A stretch of 42,500 bases of DNA. Origin: Candidatus Latescibacterota bacterium. Lineage in GTDB: Bacteria > Latescibacterota > MWCZ01. The notes beneath the pieces are model-generated. The model did not search any database. It was not told where the DNA came from and worked only from the letters and a program-made list of their open reading frames with translations. Both the position numbers and the translations under genes were made by a program. Of the stretch, positions 22,281 to 30,271 are shown one piece after another; positions within the stretch are counted from its first letter, which is position 1, and each line of letters begins with the position of its first letter. The stretch is taken from the NCBI GenBank assembly GCA_022706085.1, contig JAKJDF010000010.1, positions 1 to 42,500 of the forward strand. The letters run 5' to 3'.

Positions 22281-23615
22281 TCAGCGACTTTCCTGGCTTG
22301 TATCGCGCCGCGCGGGTGCTGCCTGCCGTGACTGGGCTTCCAGCCGGCGTTCCCTTGCTTCCAGATCGGCCTGAATGCGCTGAAGCCGCCGTTCCCACTC
22401 GTTGAGCCGGATGTTGCGCTGCTCCACCAGTTCCATTGTGCGCTTTGTGTTTTCCCAGTACCCCGCGTCCTCGAAGTATCCCCGGAAAAGCCAGTTCGTT
22501 CGCAGCGCTTCCATATTCACGGCAAGTTTCTGGGATGAGATGTCGAGGTTCGCCAGCACCCTGTCAAGTTTGGTGTAGACCGAGTCGTCGTTTAGAAGCC
22601 TCCCGACGGTTCCCTGGCCCTGCATGACGTTGCGGGATACGAGGTCGATGGTGGCGCGGGTCTGTTCGGCCGAACGGGCGATGGAATTGGCGGCGCGAGT
22701 GATTTCGGCGATGGCCTCGGTTCCACGGTCGAGCATCTGTCTGCTGCTTGCGATGGTGCTGTTGAGGGCAACATAGGCGGAGTCATCGGTCATCAGCTTG
22801 CCGAGGGTGCCTCGCCCCTCCTGAAGGTCCTGCAAGATGGCGTTGGTTGCTTTCGCGGTTCGCCGGAATTCGGAACCGGCATCACGCAGGGTATCCGCCG
22901 CGACGCTGTAGTGCGTGAGTGTGCGGTCGACACTGCCGGCGATCTCCCCGGCGAGTCCCTGGACGTTCCGGAGCGTTCCGTCTGCGGTTGCGGCCACGCG
23001 GCGAAATTGCGCAAGGGAGGAGATCACGGTATCGTACAGCGCGGGGTTGTTGACCAGCTCGCCGAGGGTTCCCTGTCCGGCGTCCACCTTCTGGAGGATT
23101 GACGAGCCGGCCGCGAGCAGGTCCGCGCTATTGATGACAACGGCATCAAGATGTTCCAGTGCGCGGTCGATGTTTGCGCTGAAACGGTGGAGCTGAATGG
23201 GCGACTGGCCCTGAATTGTTCCGCCTTCCGGCACTTCTGGTTCGTCAGGTGAACCGGGCACGATAATGACGATACGGGCGCCGAGCAGGCCTTCGGTGTC
23301 GATGATGGCTTTGGAATCCCTCCTGATAAGCCGGCGGGCGTCGCCGCGGATCCTGAACGTGACGACGACACGGTTCTGCGACAGCTCCGGGAGTGCAATT
23401 TTCTTGACCGTACCGACATTGATTCCTGCGATGCGGACGAATGCACCCTCCTGCAGGCCGCCGACGTCTTCGTAAGTGGAGTAGATCTCGTAGACATCCT
23501 CGAAAAGCTGCTTACGAGCGCCCAGAACGAACAGCGCGCCGACAAACACCGCGAACCCCAGAATCACGAAAACTCCCGTGCGGATCGCCGTCCCTGAGCC
23601 TTTTTTCGACGCCAT
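22281..23615 (-). CDS. MlaD-family (MCE) lipid-transport protein
   Basis: A 444-aa inner-membrane-anchored periplasmic protein. One transmembrane helix (about 13-31) is followed by an MCE domain (about 38-120: EDVGGLQEGAFVRIAGINVGTVKKI, DTEGLLGARIVIIVPG). The long helical region holds three related segments, GQGTLGELVNNPALYDTV (about 180-197), GRGTLGKLMTDDSAYVAL (267-284) and GQGTVGRLLNDDSVYTKL (333-350), and ends in a charged coiled coil (about 390-430). Such proteins form hexameric tunnels for phospholipids between the membranes. It starts 6 bases after the mlaF stop, clearly one operon. The repeats and coiled coil make it longer than E. coli MlaD, as in many FCB relatives. Confidence 0.9.
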   Translation of the reverse strand: MASKKGSGTAIRTGVFVILGFAVFVGALFVLGARKQLFEDVYEIYSTYEDVGGLQEGAFVRIAGINVGTVKKIALPELSQNRVVVTFRIRGDARRLIRRDSKAIIDTEGLLGARIVIIVPGSPDEPEVPEGGTIQGQSPIQLHRFSANIDRALEHLDAVVINSADLLAAGSSILQKVDAGQGTLGELVNNPALYDTVISSLAQFRRVAATADGTLRNVQGLAGEIAGSVDRTLTHYSVAADTLRDAGSEFRRTAKATNAILQDLQEGRGTLGKLMTDDSAYVALNSTIASSRQMLDRGTEAIAEITRAANSIARSAEQTRATIDLVSRNVMQGQGTVGRLLNDDSVYTKLDRVLANLDISSQKLAVNMEALRTNWLFRGYFEDAGYWENTKRTMELVEQRNIRLNEWERRLQRIQADLEARERRLEAQSRQAAPARRDTSQESR

Positions 23616-23621
23616 GGTTGC

Positions 23622-24377
23622 CTATTCCTCACCAATGTCCAGCGGTTCACGCGTGAACTCCGAGGCCATGAAGAACTGGACCAGCGGTTTGTCGCAACTC
23701 CTGATAGTATCCCAGGTTCCCGACACGAGCACACTTCCTCTGTGCAGGAAGGTGACGGAATCCGCCACGAGGCGGGCGCACGGCATGTCGTGGGTAACGA
23801 CGATACCGGTAACGCCGCGTTCGTCTTTCAGGCGGGCTATGAGCTGGCTGATCTCGTTTGAGGTAACGGGATCCAGTCCGGTCGTCGGTTCATCGTAGAG
23901 TATGACTTCGGGCTCTGTCATCAGCGTGCGAGCGAGGGCACAGCGTTTGCGCATTCCGCCCGAGAGGTCGGAAGGGTTCTTGTCGACAGCTCCCTCCAGA
24001 CCAACCCAACGGAGTTTCTCGTGCGCAAGGTCGGTCTTATCTTCTTCACTCAGGTCTTTGCGCGAGCGCAGCGGGAAGACCATGTTTTCGAGCACGCTCA
24101 TGGAGTCGTACAGCGCGCCGCCCTGGAAAAGAAAGCCGACGCGGCTGCGCCAGGCCTCCAGCGTGGTCTGGTTCATCTGTGCGACCTCGACGCCCTCGGC
24201 CAGTACGGCGCCTTCGTCCGGGTCGAGCAACCCGACGATGCATTTCAGGGAAACGCTCTTGCCGGTTCCGGATCTTCCGAGGACGACGTGCGTTTCACCT
24301 TTGCGAACCGAAAAGGTTACGCCGCGCAGAACATGGAGATCGCCAAACGATTTGTGCAGGTTCACGAGATCAATCAT
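23622..24377 (-). CDS. ABC transporter ATP-binding protein (MlaF-like)
   Basis: A 251-aa cytoplasmic ATPase. Walker A is GRSGTGKS (34-41), the Q-loop lies in FLFQGGALYDSMSVLEN, the signature is LSGGMRKR (138-145), Walker B is VILYDEP with Glu163, and the switch His is in VVTHDMP. The SGGMRKR signature with GALFDS-like Q-loop context is typical of MlaF ATPases of phospholipid transport. It is followed by the MlaD-like gene, but the membrane permease MlaE, normally beside it, is absent: the next gene upstream is a divergent Nudix hydrolase. The permease must be elsewhere if the system is complete. Confidence 0.9.
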   Translation of the reverse strand: MIDLVNLHKSFGDLHVLRGVTFSVRKGETHVVLGRSGTGKSVSLKCIVGLLDPDEGAVLAEGVEVAQMNQTTLEAWRSRVGFLFQGGALYDSMSVLENMVFPLRSRKDLSEEDKTDLAHEKLRWVGLEGAVDKNPSDLSGGMRKRCALARTLMTEPEVILYDEPTTGLDPVTSNEISQLIARLKDERGVTGIVVTHDMPCARLVADSVTFLHRGSVLVSGTWDTIRSCDKPLVQFFMASEFTREPLDIGEE

Positions 24378-24535
24378 TCGTCGTTCCCGGCCACGCGTGT
24401 GGATGGGGTGCCCGCTGGCGCCGTTTGAGGATTAAGATACGCAAATCGGCGGGCGCCGGCGAGGGCAGAAGCACACCGCGGAGCGGGTGACTCCGCAGCA
24501 GGGGTCCGGAGCGGCAGGGAAGGAGCATTCAGAGG

Positions 24536-25177
24536 GTGGCGAAGCGAACGACAATCAGGATTACCCCGCGCGTACCGCGTGCGCCCTTTTCGGCGCCGCC
24601 ATCGCGCGTGCATGGCCGCACGCGGAGACAGCAGAAGGTTGGAGAGCCCTTTGAGGACGGCACGCCGGAGTTTCAGAAGCCCGAGTATCGCTTCTGCCCT
24701 CGCTGTGGAACGCTGCTTGAGCCTGCTCTCGAGCACGACGTCACCCGCCCGACCTGCCCGGAGTGCGGATTCATCGTGTACTACAATCCCGCGCCGGCGG
24801 TTGGCGCGGTGATTACGCGTGAGGGCGAGATCCTGCTGGTGAAGCGGGCTCATCCGCCGAAGGAAGGCCTCTGGAGCCTGCCCGCCGGTTTCATGGAGTT
24901 TGGAGAGAAGCAACTGGATGCTCTGGCGCGGGAGGTCCGGGAGGAGACGGGACTCGAAATTCGCGCGGCAACACTGCTTTCTGTGGAGGATGCGGCGGAC
25001 GACCCGCGCACTCATGCACTCCTGATCGCTTTCATCGCCGATGAGTGGGAGGGCGAACCGCGTCCGGGAGACGACGCTTCCGAAGTGCGGTGGTGGCCGG
25101 TGGACAATCTTCCGCAGATGGCGTGGCAGAACCACGTGCGCGTGGTGGAGAAGGCGCGGGAGTGGCTCGGCCTGTGA
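24536..25177 (+). CDS. Nudix hydrolase with N-terminal zinc ribbon
   Basis: A 213-aa protein. A basic N-terminal extension (1-45) precedes a zinc ribbon with Cys54, Cys57 (CPRCG) and Cys74, Cys77 (CPECG). The Nudix domain follows, with a complete Nudix box (118-142; Gly118, Glu124, REVREETGL), preceded by GLWSLPAG. This layout resembles NADH pyrophosphatase-type and related zinc-ribbon Nudix enzymes, but the NADH-specific SQPWPxPxS motif is not seen, so the nucleotide substrate is open. The start is the GTG at 24536 with AAGGAG 10 bases upstream; the extension makes a later start possible. Its stop overlaps the ruvX start (GTGA). First gene of the Nudix-ruvX-small membrane protein-mltG operon. 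Confidence 0.9.
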   Translation: MAKRTTIRITPRVPRAPFSAPPSRVHGRTRRQQKVGEPFEDGTPEFQKPEYRFCPRCGTLLEPALEHDVTRPTCPECGFIVYYNPAPAVGAVITREGEILLVKRAHPPKEGLWSLPAGFMEFGEKQLDALAREVREETGLEIRAATLLSVEDAADDPRTHALLIAFIADEWEGEPRPGDDASEVRWWPVDNLPQMAWQNHVRVVEKAREWLGL

Positions 25178-25623
25178 GAGTTCTGGCGGTAGATTACGGG
25201 GACCGGCGCGTCGGGCTGGCGGTTTCCGACGAACTCGGGATTGCCGCGCACGGTCTTCCCACCCTGCAGGTGAAATCGCGGAAAGAGGCGGCGCGAGCGG
25301 TCGTTCACGTGGCGAAGGAGCACGGCGTTTCACTCATCGTGATCGGCCTTCCGCTGAACATGGACGGAACAGAAGGGCCCCGGGCACTGGTGACACGGGA
25401 GTTCGGGCGCGAGTGTGAAGAGGTACTCGCCGCGGAACGGTCTGAGGTTCGGATCGTAATGCTGGATGAGCGTCTGACCACGATGCGTGCGCGGGCCGCT
25501 CTGCGCGAGCAGGGATTGAGAGAACGGAGTCAGCGGGCAAAGGTGGACAGAGTATCGGCCACGGTGCTTCTGCAGGATTACCTTTCCGCACAATCGGCGA
25601 CAGAGGGCAGCCATGACGGATGA
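25174..25623 (+). CDS. ruvX: Putative pre-16S rRNA nuclease / Holliday junction resolvase-like YqgF
   Basis: A 149-aa RNase H-fold protein of the YqgF/RuvX family, linked to 5' processing of 16S rRNA precursor. Motifs present are VLAVDYGDRRVGLAVSD at the N-terminus, VIGLPLNMDGTEGP, the acidic LDERLTT, and KVDRVSATVLLQDYL with the last Asp. Length is typical. The GTG start at 25174 overlaps the Nudix stop (GTGA), and the gene's own end overlaps the next small ORF by 11 bases. The association with mltG downstream is common in bacteria and supports the call. Confidence 0.93.
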   Translation: MRVLAVDYGDRRVGLAVSDELGIAAHGLPTLQVKSRKEAARAVVHVAKEHGVSLIVIGLPLNMDGTEGPRALVTREFGRECEEVLAAERSEVRIVMLDERLTTMRARAALREQGLRERSQRAKVDRVSATVLLQDYLSAQSATEGSHDG

Positions 25624-25864
25624 TACCCGCAAAGGAGCAGATCGCTTACGCTGGCCCACCATCATCCACGTGGCAGTGACGGATGTGGGGTGGCTGGTCA
25701 TTTTGCTTCCGCTCAGCGTTGTGTTCCGTGCTCTCCTTCTCGTCGCGACCGGATACTACCGCCTTCGCAGACGGAGCCGATTTCTGGGGGGCGCCTACGC
25801 GCTCGGTGTCATCGGGGCGATCGCGTGGCTTTTCGCCCGCATCCTGCGGCTTTGGAGAGATTGA
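25613..25864 (+). CDS. Small two-helix membrane protein
   Basis: An 83-aa protein whose ATG at 25613 overlaps the end of ruvX and whose stop directly abuts the mltG ATG. A polar N-terminus (MTDDTRKGADRLRWP) precedes two hydrophobic helices (about 18-45 and 62-78) separated by a strongly basic loop (YRLRRRSRF). Not recognised as a known family. The tight coupling on both sides supports it as a real gene and suggests a role beside MltG in the inner membrane. Confidence 0.7.
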   Translation: MTDDTRKGADRLRWPTIIHVAVTDVGWLVILLPLSVVFRALLLVATGYYRLRRRSRFLGGAYALGVIGAIAWLFARILRLWRD

Positions 25865-26989
25865 ATGCGGAACGACCCGGGGAACTCCTCCCCGCGCGTG
25901 ACAGAAGGACGCGGGCGAGAAAACGGACGCACGGACGCCCTCACCGTGAAAGCACTCGCACAGCTCGCAGGTGTGCTGGCGTTGTTCGCGGCGGTGGTGA
26001 GCGCGGGATGGGTGGCTCTCGATACGGTACGATTCCTGTACACACCACCGCGGGGCGCCGGTCTCCACCGCGTGGAGATACCCGCCGGCGCGACACCGCG
26101 CGAGATCGGACGGATACTTGAATCGCACGGAATTGTCCGATCCGCGGGGATCTTTGCGTACGCTTCCTGGCGCAGAGGGTTTGCGAAGGCGTTCCGTGGC
26201 GGAGAGTACTGGCTGGACGGGGGGCAGAATGTGTTCCGCGTGCTCGATCAAATCGCGCGCGGCGGGCGCCCCATCCGGCGGTTAACGATCCCTGAGGGCT
26301 ACACCGTTGCGGAAATTGCCGGCGTTGTCGAGCGCACGCTTGGCATTCCGCGGGACAGCCTGCTCGCCCTTTCGCGGGACACGGCGCTCGTGCGGCGGTA
26401 TGCGCTGAAGGGCGCGCCATCGCTCGAAGGATTTCTCTTCCCCGATACCTACTTTATCGATTCCGGGGCGACTGCAGGGCATGTCGTACGTGTGCTGACG
26501 CAGCAATTCCACCGGGTTTTCACGCCGGCGATGGTCAGGCGTGCTGAGCAACTCGGCATGACGCCACTCGAGGCTATCACGCTGGCATCCGTTGTTGAGA
26601 AGGAGGCGGCAGTTGCATCGGAACGGGCGGTCATCGCGCAGGTGTTCCACAAGCGTCTCCAGATGGGCATGGGGCTGGAATCCGACCCGACGGTGAAGTA
26701 CGCGATGGGTTCAGGGCCGGTGAACCTGAGTCTTCGGGATATCAAGCTGGATTCCCCCTACAATACGTATCGCTATCGCGGTCTCCCGCCGGGACCGATC
26801 TGCAACCCCGGAAAAGCGGCTCTGGAAGCCGCGCTGTATCCGGCAGACACGGACTTTCTCTATTTCGTGGCCAACTGGGATGGAACGCACGCGTTCTCGA
26901 GAACGCTCGGAGAGCACAACGCGGCGAAGGCCGTGAGCAAGCGGCGCTACCGGGAATGGAAAGCCACACGAGGTACGGCAGGCGCCTGA
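25865..26989 (+). CDS. mltG: Endolytic transglycosylase MltG
   Basis: A 374-aa inner-membrane enzyme that cleaves nascent peptidoglycan strands and sets their length. A cytoplasmic tail and one transmembrane helix (about 32-52) are followed by a LysM-like segment (EIPAGATPREIGRILESHGIV) and the YceG catalytic domain. ASVVEKEAA (241-249) contains the catalytic Glu, probably Glu245. FPDTYFID, LESDPTVKYA, LDSPYNTYRYRGLPPGPICNPG and FVANWDGTHAFSRTLGEHN are conserved. Length is normal. The 3' end overlaps the convergent LytS-type gene by 43 bases. Last gene of the operon starting with the Nudix hydrolase. Confidence 0.96.
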   Translation: MRNDPGNSSPRVTEGRGRENGRTDALTVKALAQLAGVLALFAAVVSAGWVALDTVRFLYTPPRGAGLHRVEIPAGATPREIGRILESHGIVRSAGIFAYASWRRGFAKAFRGGEYWLDGGQNVFRVLDQIARGGRPIRRLTIPEGYTVAEIAGVVERTLGIPRDSLLALSRDTALVRRYALKGAPSLEGFLFPDTYFIDSGATAGHVVRVLTQQFHRVFTPAMVRRAEQLGMTPLEAITLASVVEKEAAVASERAVIAQVFHKRLQMGMGLESDPTVKYAMGSGPVNLSLRDIKLDSPYNTYRYRGLPPGPICNPGKAALEAALYPADTDFLYFVANWDGTHAFSRTLGEHNAAKAVSKRRYREWKATRGTAGA

Positions 26990-28332
26990 CGCTGGTGTTC
27001 AGGGAAGCCGGTGGAAGTATCGAGTGGCAGGAGGATCTTGACAAGAGTCCCTTTGCCAAGTTCGCTTTGCAGCGACAGGTGGCCGCTTTCGCCGTAGAGT
27101 GAGGTGATCCTCTCGCGGATGTTGCTCAGGCCGATTCCTTTCCGGATTGACTGCTCAAGTTGCCTGCCCGTCATTCCGACCCCATCGTCTTCCACCTCGA
27201 TGGCAAGCGTTTCTGCTTCCGCGCGTGCGCGGATTGTAACGGTGCCGCCCTGTTCCCGCCCTCCTATGCCGTGTTTCACCGCGTTTTCCACGATGGGCTG
27301 AAGCAGCATCATCGGAACACGGGCATTGGCGACGTCCGGCGAGATCTCCTTCCGCAGGCGCAGCCGTTCGGCTCCGAATCTGATGCGCTCGATGTTGAGG
27401 TAGTCCTCGACAAAGTCGAGTTCCGCTTTCAGGGGGCAGAGGTTTTCCCGGGAGTAAAGCAACCGCCACAGGATCGCGGAGAGCTTGATGATTACGATTC
27501 GGGCCTGGTCAGGATGGGTGCGGATGAGCGAGTTGATGGTGCTCAAGGTGTTGAACAGGAAATGAGGATTGATCTGGTCGCGCAGCGCATCCAGCCGCGC
27601 CTCCGCAAGGAGGGCCTCCTGCCGGCGGAGTCGCGCCTCAATGCGCGGGGTGTTCCAGATTTTGAGTGACACACCGAGGGATGTGAGACACATCAGCACG
27701 ATGATGTAGTAGGCAACCGGTTCGGTCGGGTTGTAGCTGAACAACCATCGGGGGTTCGTCCACCGCGCGCACTCGGTTCGGAATATCTCCGCGCCCGCAC
27801 CTGCAAGGAGCACGACGAGGCGCGGGTCGAGCACGCGTTCCGTTCTCCACCGGCGCCATGTGGCAACCGTATCGCTGAACGGCACGGGGGAGAAGAACCA
27901 GATGCTGCCGGGGTCCTTCAACGATGCGCGCGTAATGCCGGCGCCGATTCCGACGATGCTGCCAACGACAGGGGCCAGCAACTCGCCGTGCCGCAGGGGA
28001 ACCAGACCACCGATAATTCCGGTCCACACCCCCGCCGCGGTACCCATGATGAAGCCGGACAGCAGGGGAGCCACGACAAGCAGGTCCGCGCTGGTGTAAC
28101 CAAGATTGATTCGTGTCCACGCGCCCGCTGCCGCGATCACGCCGAGTACGAGCCCGAACTCCGTCCGTTCCCTGGTGCCGGGGTGTTCGTGCAGGAGCAG
28201 GGCAACAAACTTTCGGAAACGCAGAAGCAGGCTGGCGACCATGGCGACAATTGCGACATGGACGAGAAGCTTTGCGAAGAGGAGATTGTATTCCGCGAAA
28301 ACGGCCTGAATCCAGTTCAGTACCTCGTTCAC
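26947..28332 (-). CDS. LytS-type sensor histidine kinase
   Basis: A 461-aa protein with six or so N-terminal hydrophobic segments (about 15-225) resembling the 5TMR-LYT sensor region. The kinase part follows: the His-kinase motif LRDQINPHFLFNTLSTINSL with His257, N-box LLQPIVENAVKHGIGG (Asn350), G-box DDGVGM (382-387) and KGIGLSNIRERI. Such kinases usually pair with a LytTR response regulator, which is not present nearby. The start is the GTG at 28332, overlapping the HAD phosphatase stop (GTGA), with GGAG 9 bases upstream. A longer frame exists upstream but it lies inside the HAD gene. The 3' end overlaps mltG by 43 bases, tail to tail. Confidence 0.9.
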   Translation of the reverse strand: MNEVLNWIQAVFAEYNLLFAKLLVHVAIVAMVASLLLRFRKFVALLLHEHPGTRERTEFGLVLGVIAAAGAWTRINLGYTSADLLVVAPLLSGFIMGTAAGVWTGIIGGLVPLRHGELLAPVVGSIVGIGAGITRASLKDPGSIWFFSPVPFSDTVATWRRWRTERVLDPRLVVLLAGAGAEIFRTECARWTNPRWLFSYNPTEPVAYYIIVLMCLTSLGVSLKIWNTPRIEARLRRQEALLAEARLDALRDQINPHFLFNTLSTINSLIRTHPDQARIVIIKLSAILWRLLYSRENLCPLKAELDFVEDYLNIERIRFGAERLRLRKEISPDVANARVPMMLLQPIVENAVKHGIGGREQGGTVTIRARAEAETLAIEVEDDGVGMTGRQLEQSIRKGIGLSNIRERITSLYGESGHLSLQSELGKGTLVKILLPLDTSTGFPEHQRQAPAVPRVAFHSR

Positions 28333-28982
28333 GGCCTGTTCTCCAGACGCTGGTGCCGGGTATAGGAGTTGGGAAGCAGGAGGCAGGGGATGTCGAGGGA
28401 ACGGGCGGCTTCGTACCCGACAACGCTGTCCTCCAGAGCAAGGCACTCCTCCGGACGAGCCCCGCAGGCTTCCAGCGCCGCACGGTAACACGCCGGGTTG
28501 TCCCTGCTTTTTTCCCGTCCAGAAACGACCAGATCGAAAAGGTGGCCGAGTTTCGTTGCACCCAGCACGGCGTGCACCTGATCTCCTCCGGCAGTGGTGA
28601 CGAGAACCGTCTTCCCCCTGCCCGTCACGGCAATTCCCTCGCGGAAACGGTCTACCAGGGCCACAACTGGCGACACCACGCGCGCCTGCAGAGCCTCGAC
28701 GTCCGAATACAGGACCCTCCGGTGCTGTTCCCGCAATTCCCAGAGCTCATCCGCCGAAACGACAAGGCGGTAGTGACGGATCATCGCCCTGGCGATGTCG
28801 ATTCCCGGCATGCCGACATACCGGGAGTAAATCCTCGTCTGTTCCTCCGGGTCCAGATCGCTTCCCCTGGCATCCGCGATTGCGCGCCGAAGAGCTTCAT
28901 CTTTGAGCCCCTCGGTATCCACAAGGGTGCCGTCCATATCGCACAACAGGTTCACCGGGGCGACGGTCACGCGTTCAGTCAC
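28329..28982 (-). CDS. HAD-superfamily phosphatase (beta-phosphoglucomutase-like subfamily)
   Basis: A 217-aa cytoplasmic enzyme with the HAD motif I DMDGTLVDTEG (nucleophile Asp15, acid/base Asp17). Motif II is VLVTTAG, a Lys segment is GREKSRDNP, and motif IV is ALEDSVVGYEAA; a helical cap lies between motifs I and II. The substrate could be a sugar phosphate or phosphoglycolate; no specificity residue was recognised. The start is a GTG at 28982 with AAGGA upstream, 21 bases after the esterase stop. It overlaps the LytS-type kinase by 4 bases. Confidence 0.9.
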   Translation of the reverse strand: MTERVTVAPVNLLCDMDGTLVDTEGLKDEALRRAIADARGSDLDPEEQTRIYSRYVGMPGIDIARAMIRHYRLVVSADELWELREQHRRVLYSDVEALQARVVSPVVALVDRFREGIAVTGRGKTVLVTTAGGDQVHAVLGATKLGHLFDLVVSGREKSRDNPACYRAALEACGARPEECLALEDSVVGYEAARSLDIPCLLLPNSYTRHQRLENRP

Positions 28983-29003
28983 TGCTCTCTGATCCTTTCG
29001 GCG

Positions 29004-30107
29004 TCAGGCAGCCGGGCACGTCCATGAGTACGCCTTCGGGAGGTCTGTGAATGGACTCGTGTCGAACCGGTAAGGAAGCGGGTATCCACGGAATTTCCAT
29101 TGCGCGAAGTCCAGCAGGGCAGTCCAGTCTGCGATTCCGTGTTCGTGTCCGCCCTCGCGGAAATGGATGCCGATGTTGTCTTCGACGCCGAGGAAGCGGA
29201 ACACCTCACGCGCTGCCAGATACGTCTGCCAGGTTCCTTCCGGATTTGCCCAGAGGTCGCCCAGACCTTCGGTGGAAAGCATGGCGCGGGGGGCGCACGC
29301 AGCCTTGAGGAAGTGCTGATCAAACGGCATCTCGTGTTCTCTGCCTATCCACTGCCACAGGTCGGGTCCGAACCAGAACTCGAAGGGTCCGCGGATGATC
29401 GCCATGGTTTCCGATTTCGGGCCCTGCCAGCGATAACATCCTGCGCCCCCGCACCCGGAGCCGTTGGGAGCGGTGAGGGCAACCCTTTCGTCAGTGGCGC
29501 CGGCAAGCAGTGCGGCTTTGCCTCCGCGGGAATGCCCTGTTACCGCGATGGCGTGCGGGTCCACGATTTCCAGGGTAGTCAGGAAGTCGATGCACCGGTG
29601 ATACCCCCACGCCCACGCGGCAAGAGCGCCGAACCGCGCTTCGGGGTAGATCGAGTACAACCCCGAATTCCGTTCCGGGAGCGCGATATCCGGCGCCACT
29701 TCCACCCGGCTGAACTGCGCCGAGATGAATCCACGCCGCATGATGGCAAGCAGGATCTCGTCCGTCAACGTGCGCCAGCATCCGTCCCCGTTGAGGATTA
29801 CCGGAAACGGCCCCTTGCCCGGCGGGACGACGAGGTCAAGACGGATGTGGAATTCGGGATGATCGGTGAGGGTGATGCGGTACTGGGAGTACTGCGCATC
29901 AAGGAAGCGAGCCATCCTGCTGGTGCTCAGGCGCTCCCCCCGAACGCCGGCAGGGGTGGGTGGAAGACCGCCGTATTCGGTCTCAACGATCGTGTACAGC
30001 ATGTCCAACCGGCGCTGCGGCCACTGGCCGGGCTCGGTGACCGGGGTGCCGTTATCGAACATGAAAGGGTCGGGCAGTTCGACCCCTGATGGGGCTGGGG
30101 TTTCCAC
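29004..30107 (-). CDS. Alpha/beta hydrolase related to CE15 glucuronoyl esterases
   Basis: A 367-aa hydrolase. The nucleophile elbow VTGHSRGGKAALLAG (Ser193) with the adjoining VALTAPNGSGCGGAGCYR strongly resembles the GCSRxGK and SGxGGxxxxR pattern of CE15 4-O-methyl-glucuronoyl methylesterases. The catalytic His is likely His321 in EGGHEHG. RGFISAQFSR and an AWGYHRCIDFL segment also fit that family. CE15 enzymes cut lignin-glucuronoxylan ester links and are normally secreted; this one has no signal peptide, so it may act on imported sugar esters. The start is the GTG at 30107 with GGGAG 8 bases upstream. It heads an operon with the HAD phosphatase and sensor kinase. Confidence 0.85.
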   Translation of the reverse strand: METPAPSGVELPDPFMFDNGTPVTEPGQWPQRRLDMLYTIVETEYGGLPPTPAGVRGERLSTSRMARFLDAQYSQYRITLTDHPEFHIRLDLVVPPGKGPFPVILNGDGCWRTLTDEILLAIMRRGFISAQFSRVEVAPDIALPERNSGLYSIYPEARFGALAAWAWGYHRCIDFLTTLEIVDPHAIAVTGHSRGGKAALLAGATDERVALTAPNGSGCGGAGCYRWQGPKSETMAIIRGPFEFWFGPDLWQWIGREHEMPFDQHFLKAACAPRAMLSTEGLGDLWANPEGTWQTYLAAREVFRFLGVEDNIGIHFREGGHEHGIADWTALLDFAQWKFRGYPLPYRFDTSPFTDLPKAYSWTCPAA

Positions 30108-30210
30108 CGCGGTTTCTCCCGGGGCGACGGGTCATATGCAGGTTTTCACTTCGGGAATGCGTATGAAATGTAAGGCGGGAGGGGAGCGGAGGAAACCGAA
30201 ACGGCGTATA

Positions 30211-30246
30211 CAAAAAGGCGCCTCCTGCGTTCCGGCAGAAGGCGCC
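30211..30246 (-). terminator. Rho-independent terminator of the Spy/CpxP-like gene
   Basis: On the minus strand, a hairpin with GGCGCC at its base and CTGC/GCAG at its top (11 pairs, one mismatch, 6-nt loop spanning 30217-30246) is followed by TTTTTG. It lies 26 bases after the stop of the gene at 30272. A clear intrinsic terminator. Confidence 0.88.
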
Positions 30247-30271
30247 CCACGATTCTCGTATCGGTGGTGGA

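Noticed and set aside
28333-28491. Longer N-terminus of the LytS-type kinase
   Set aside because: It lies inside the HAD phosphatase gene; the GTG at 28332 with the GTGA overlap and GGAG fits an operon junction.
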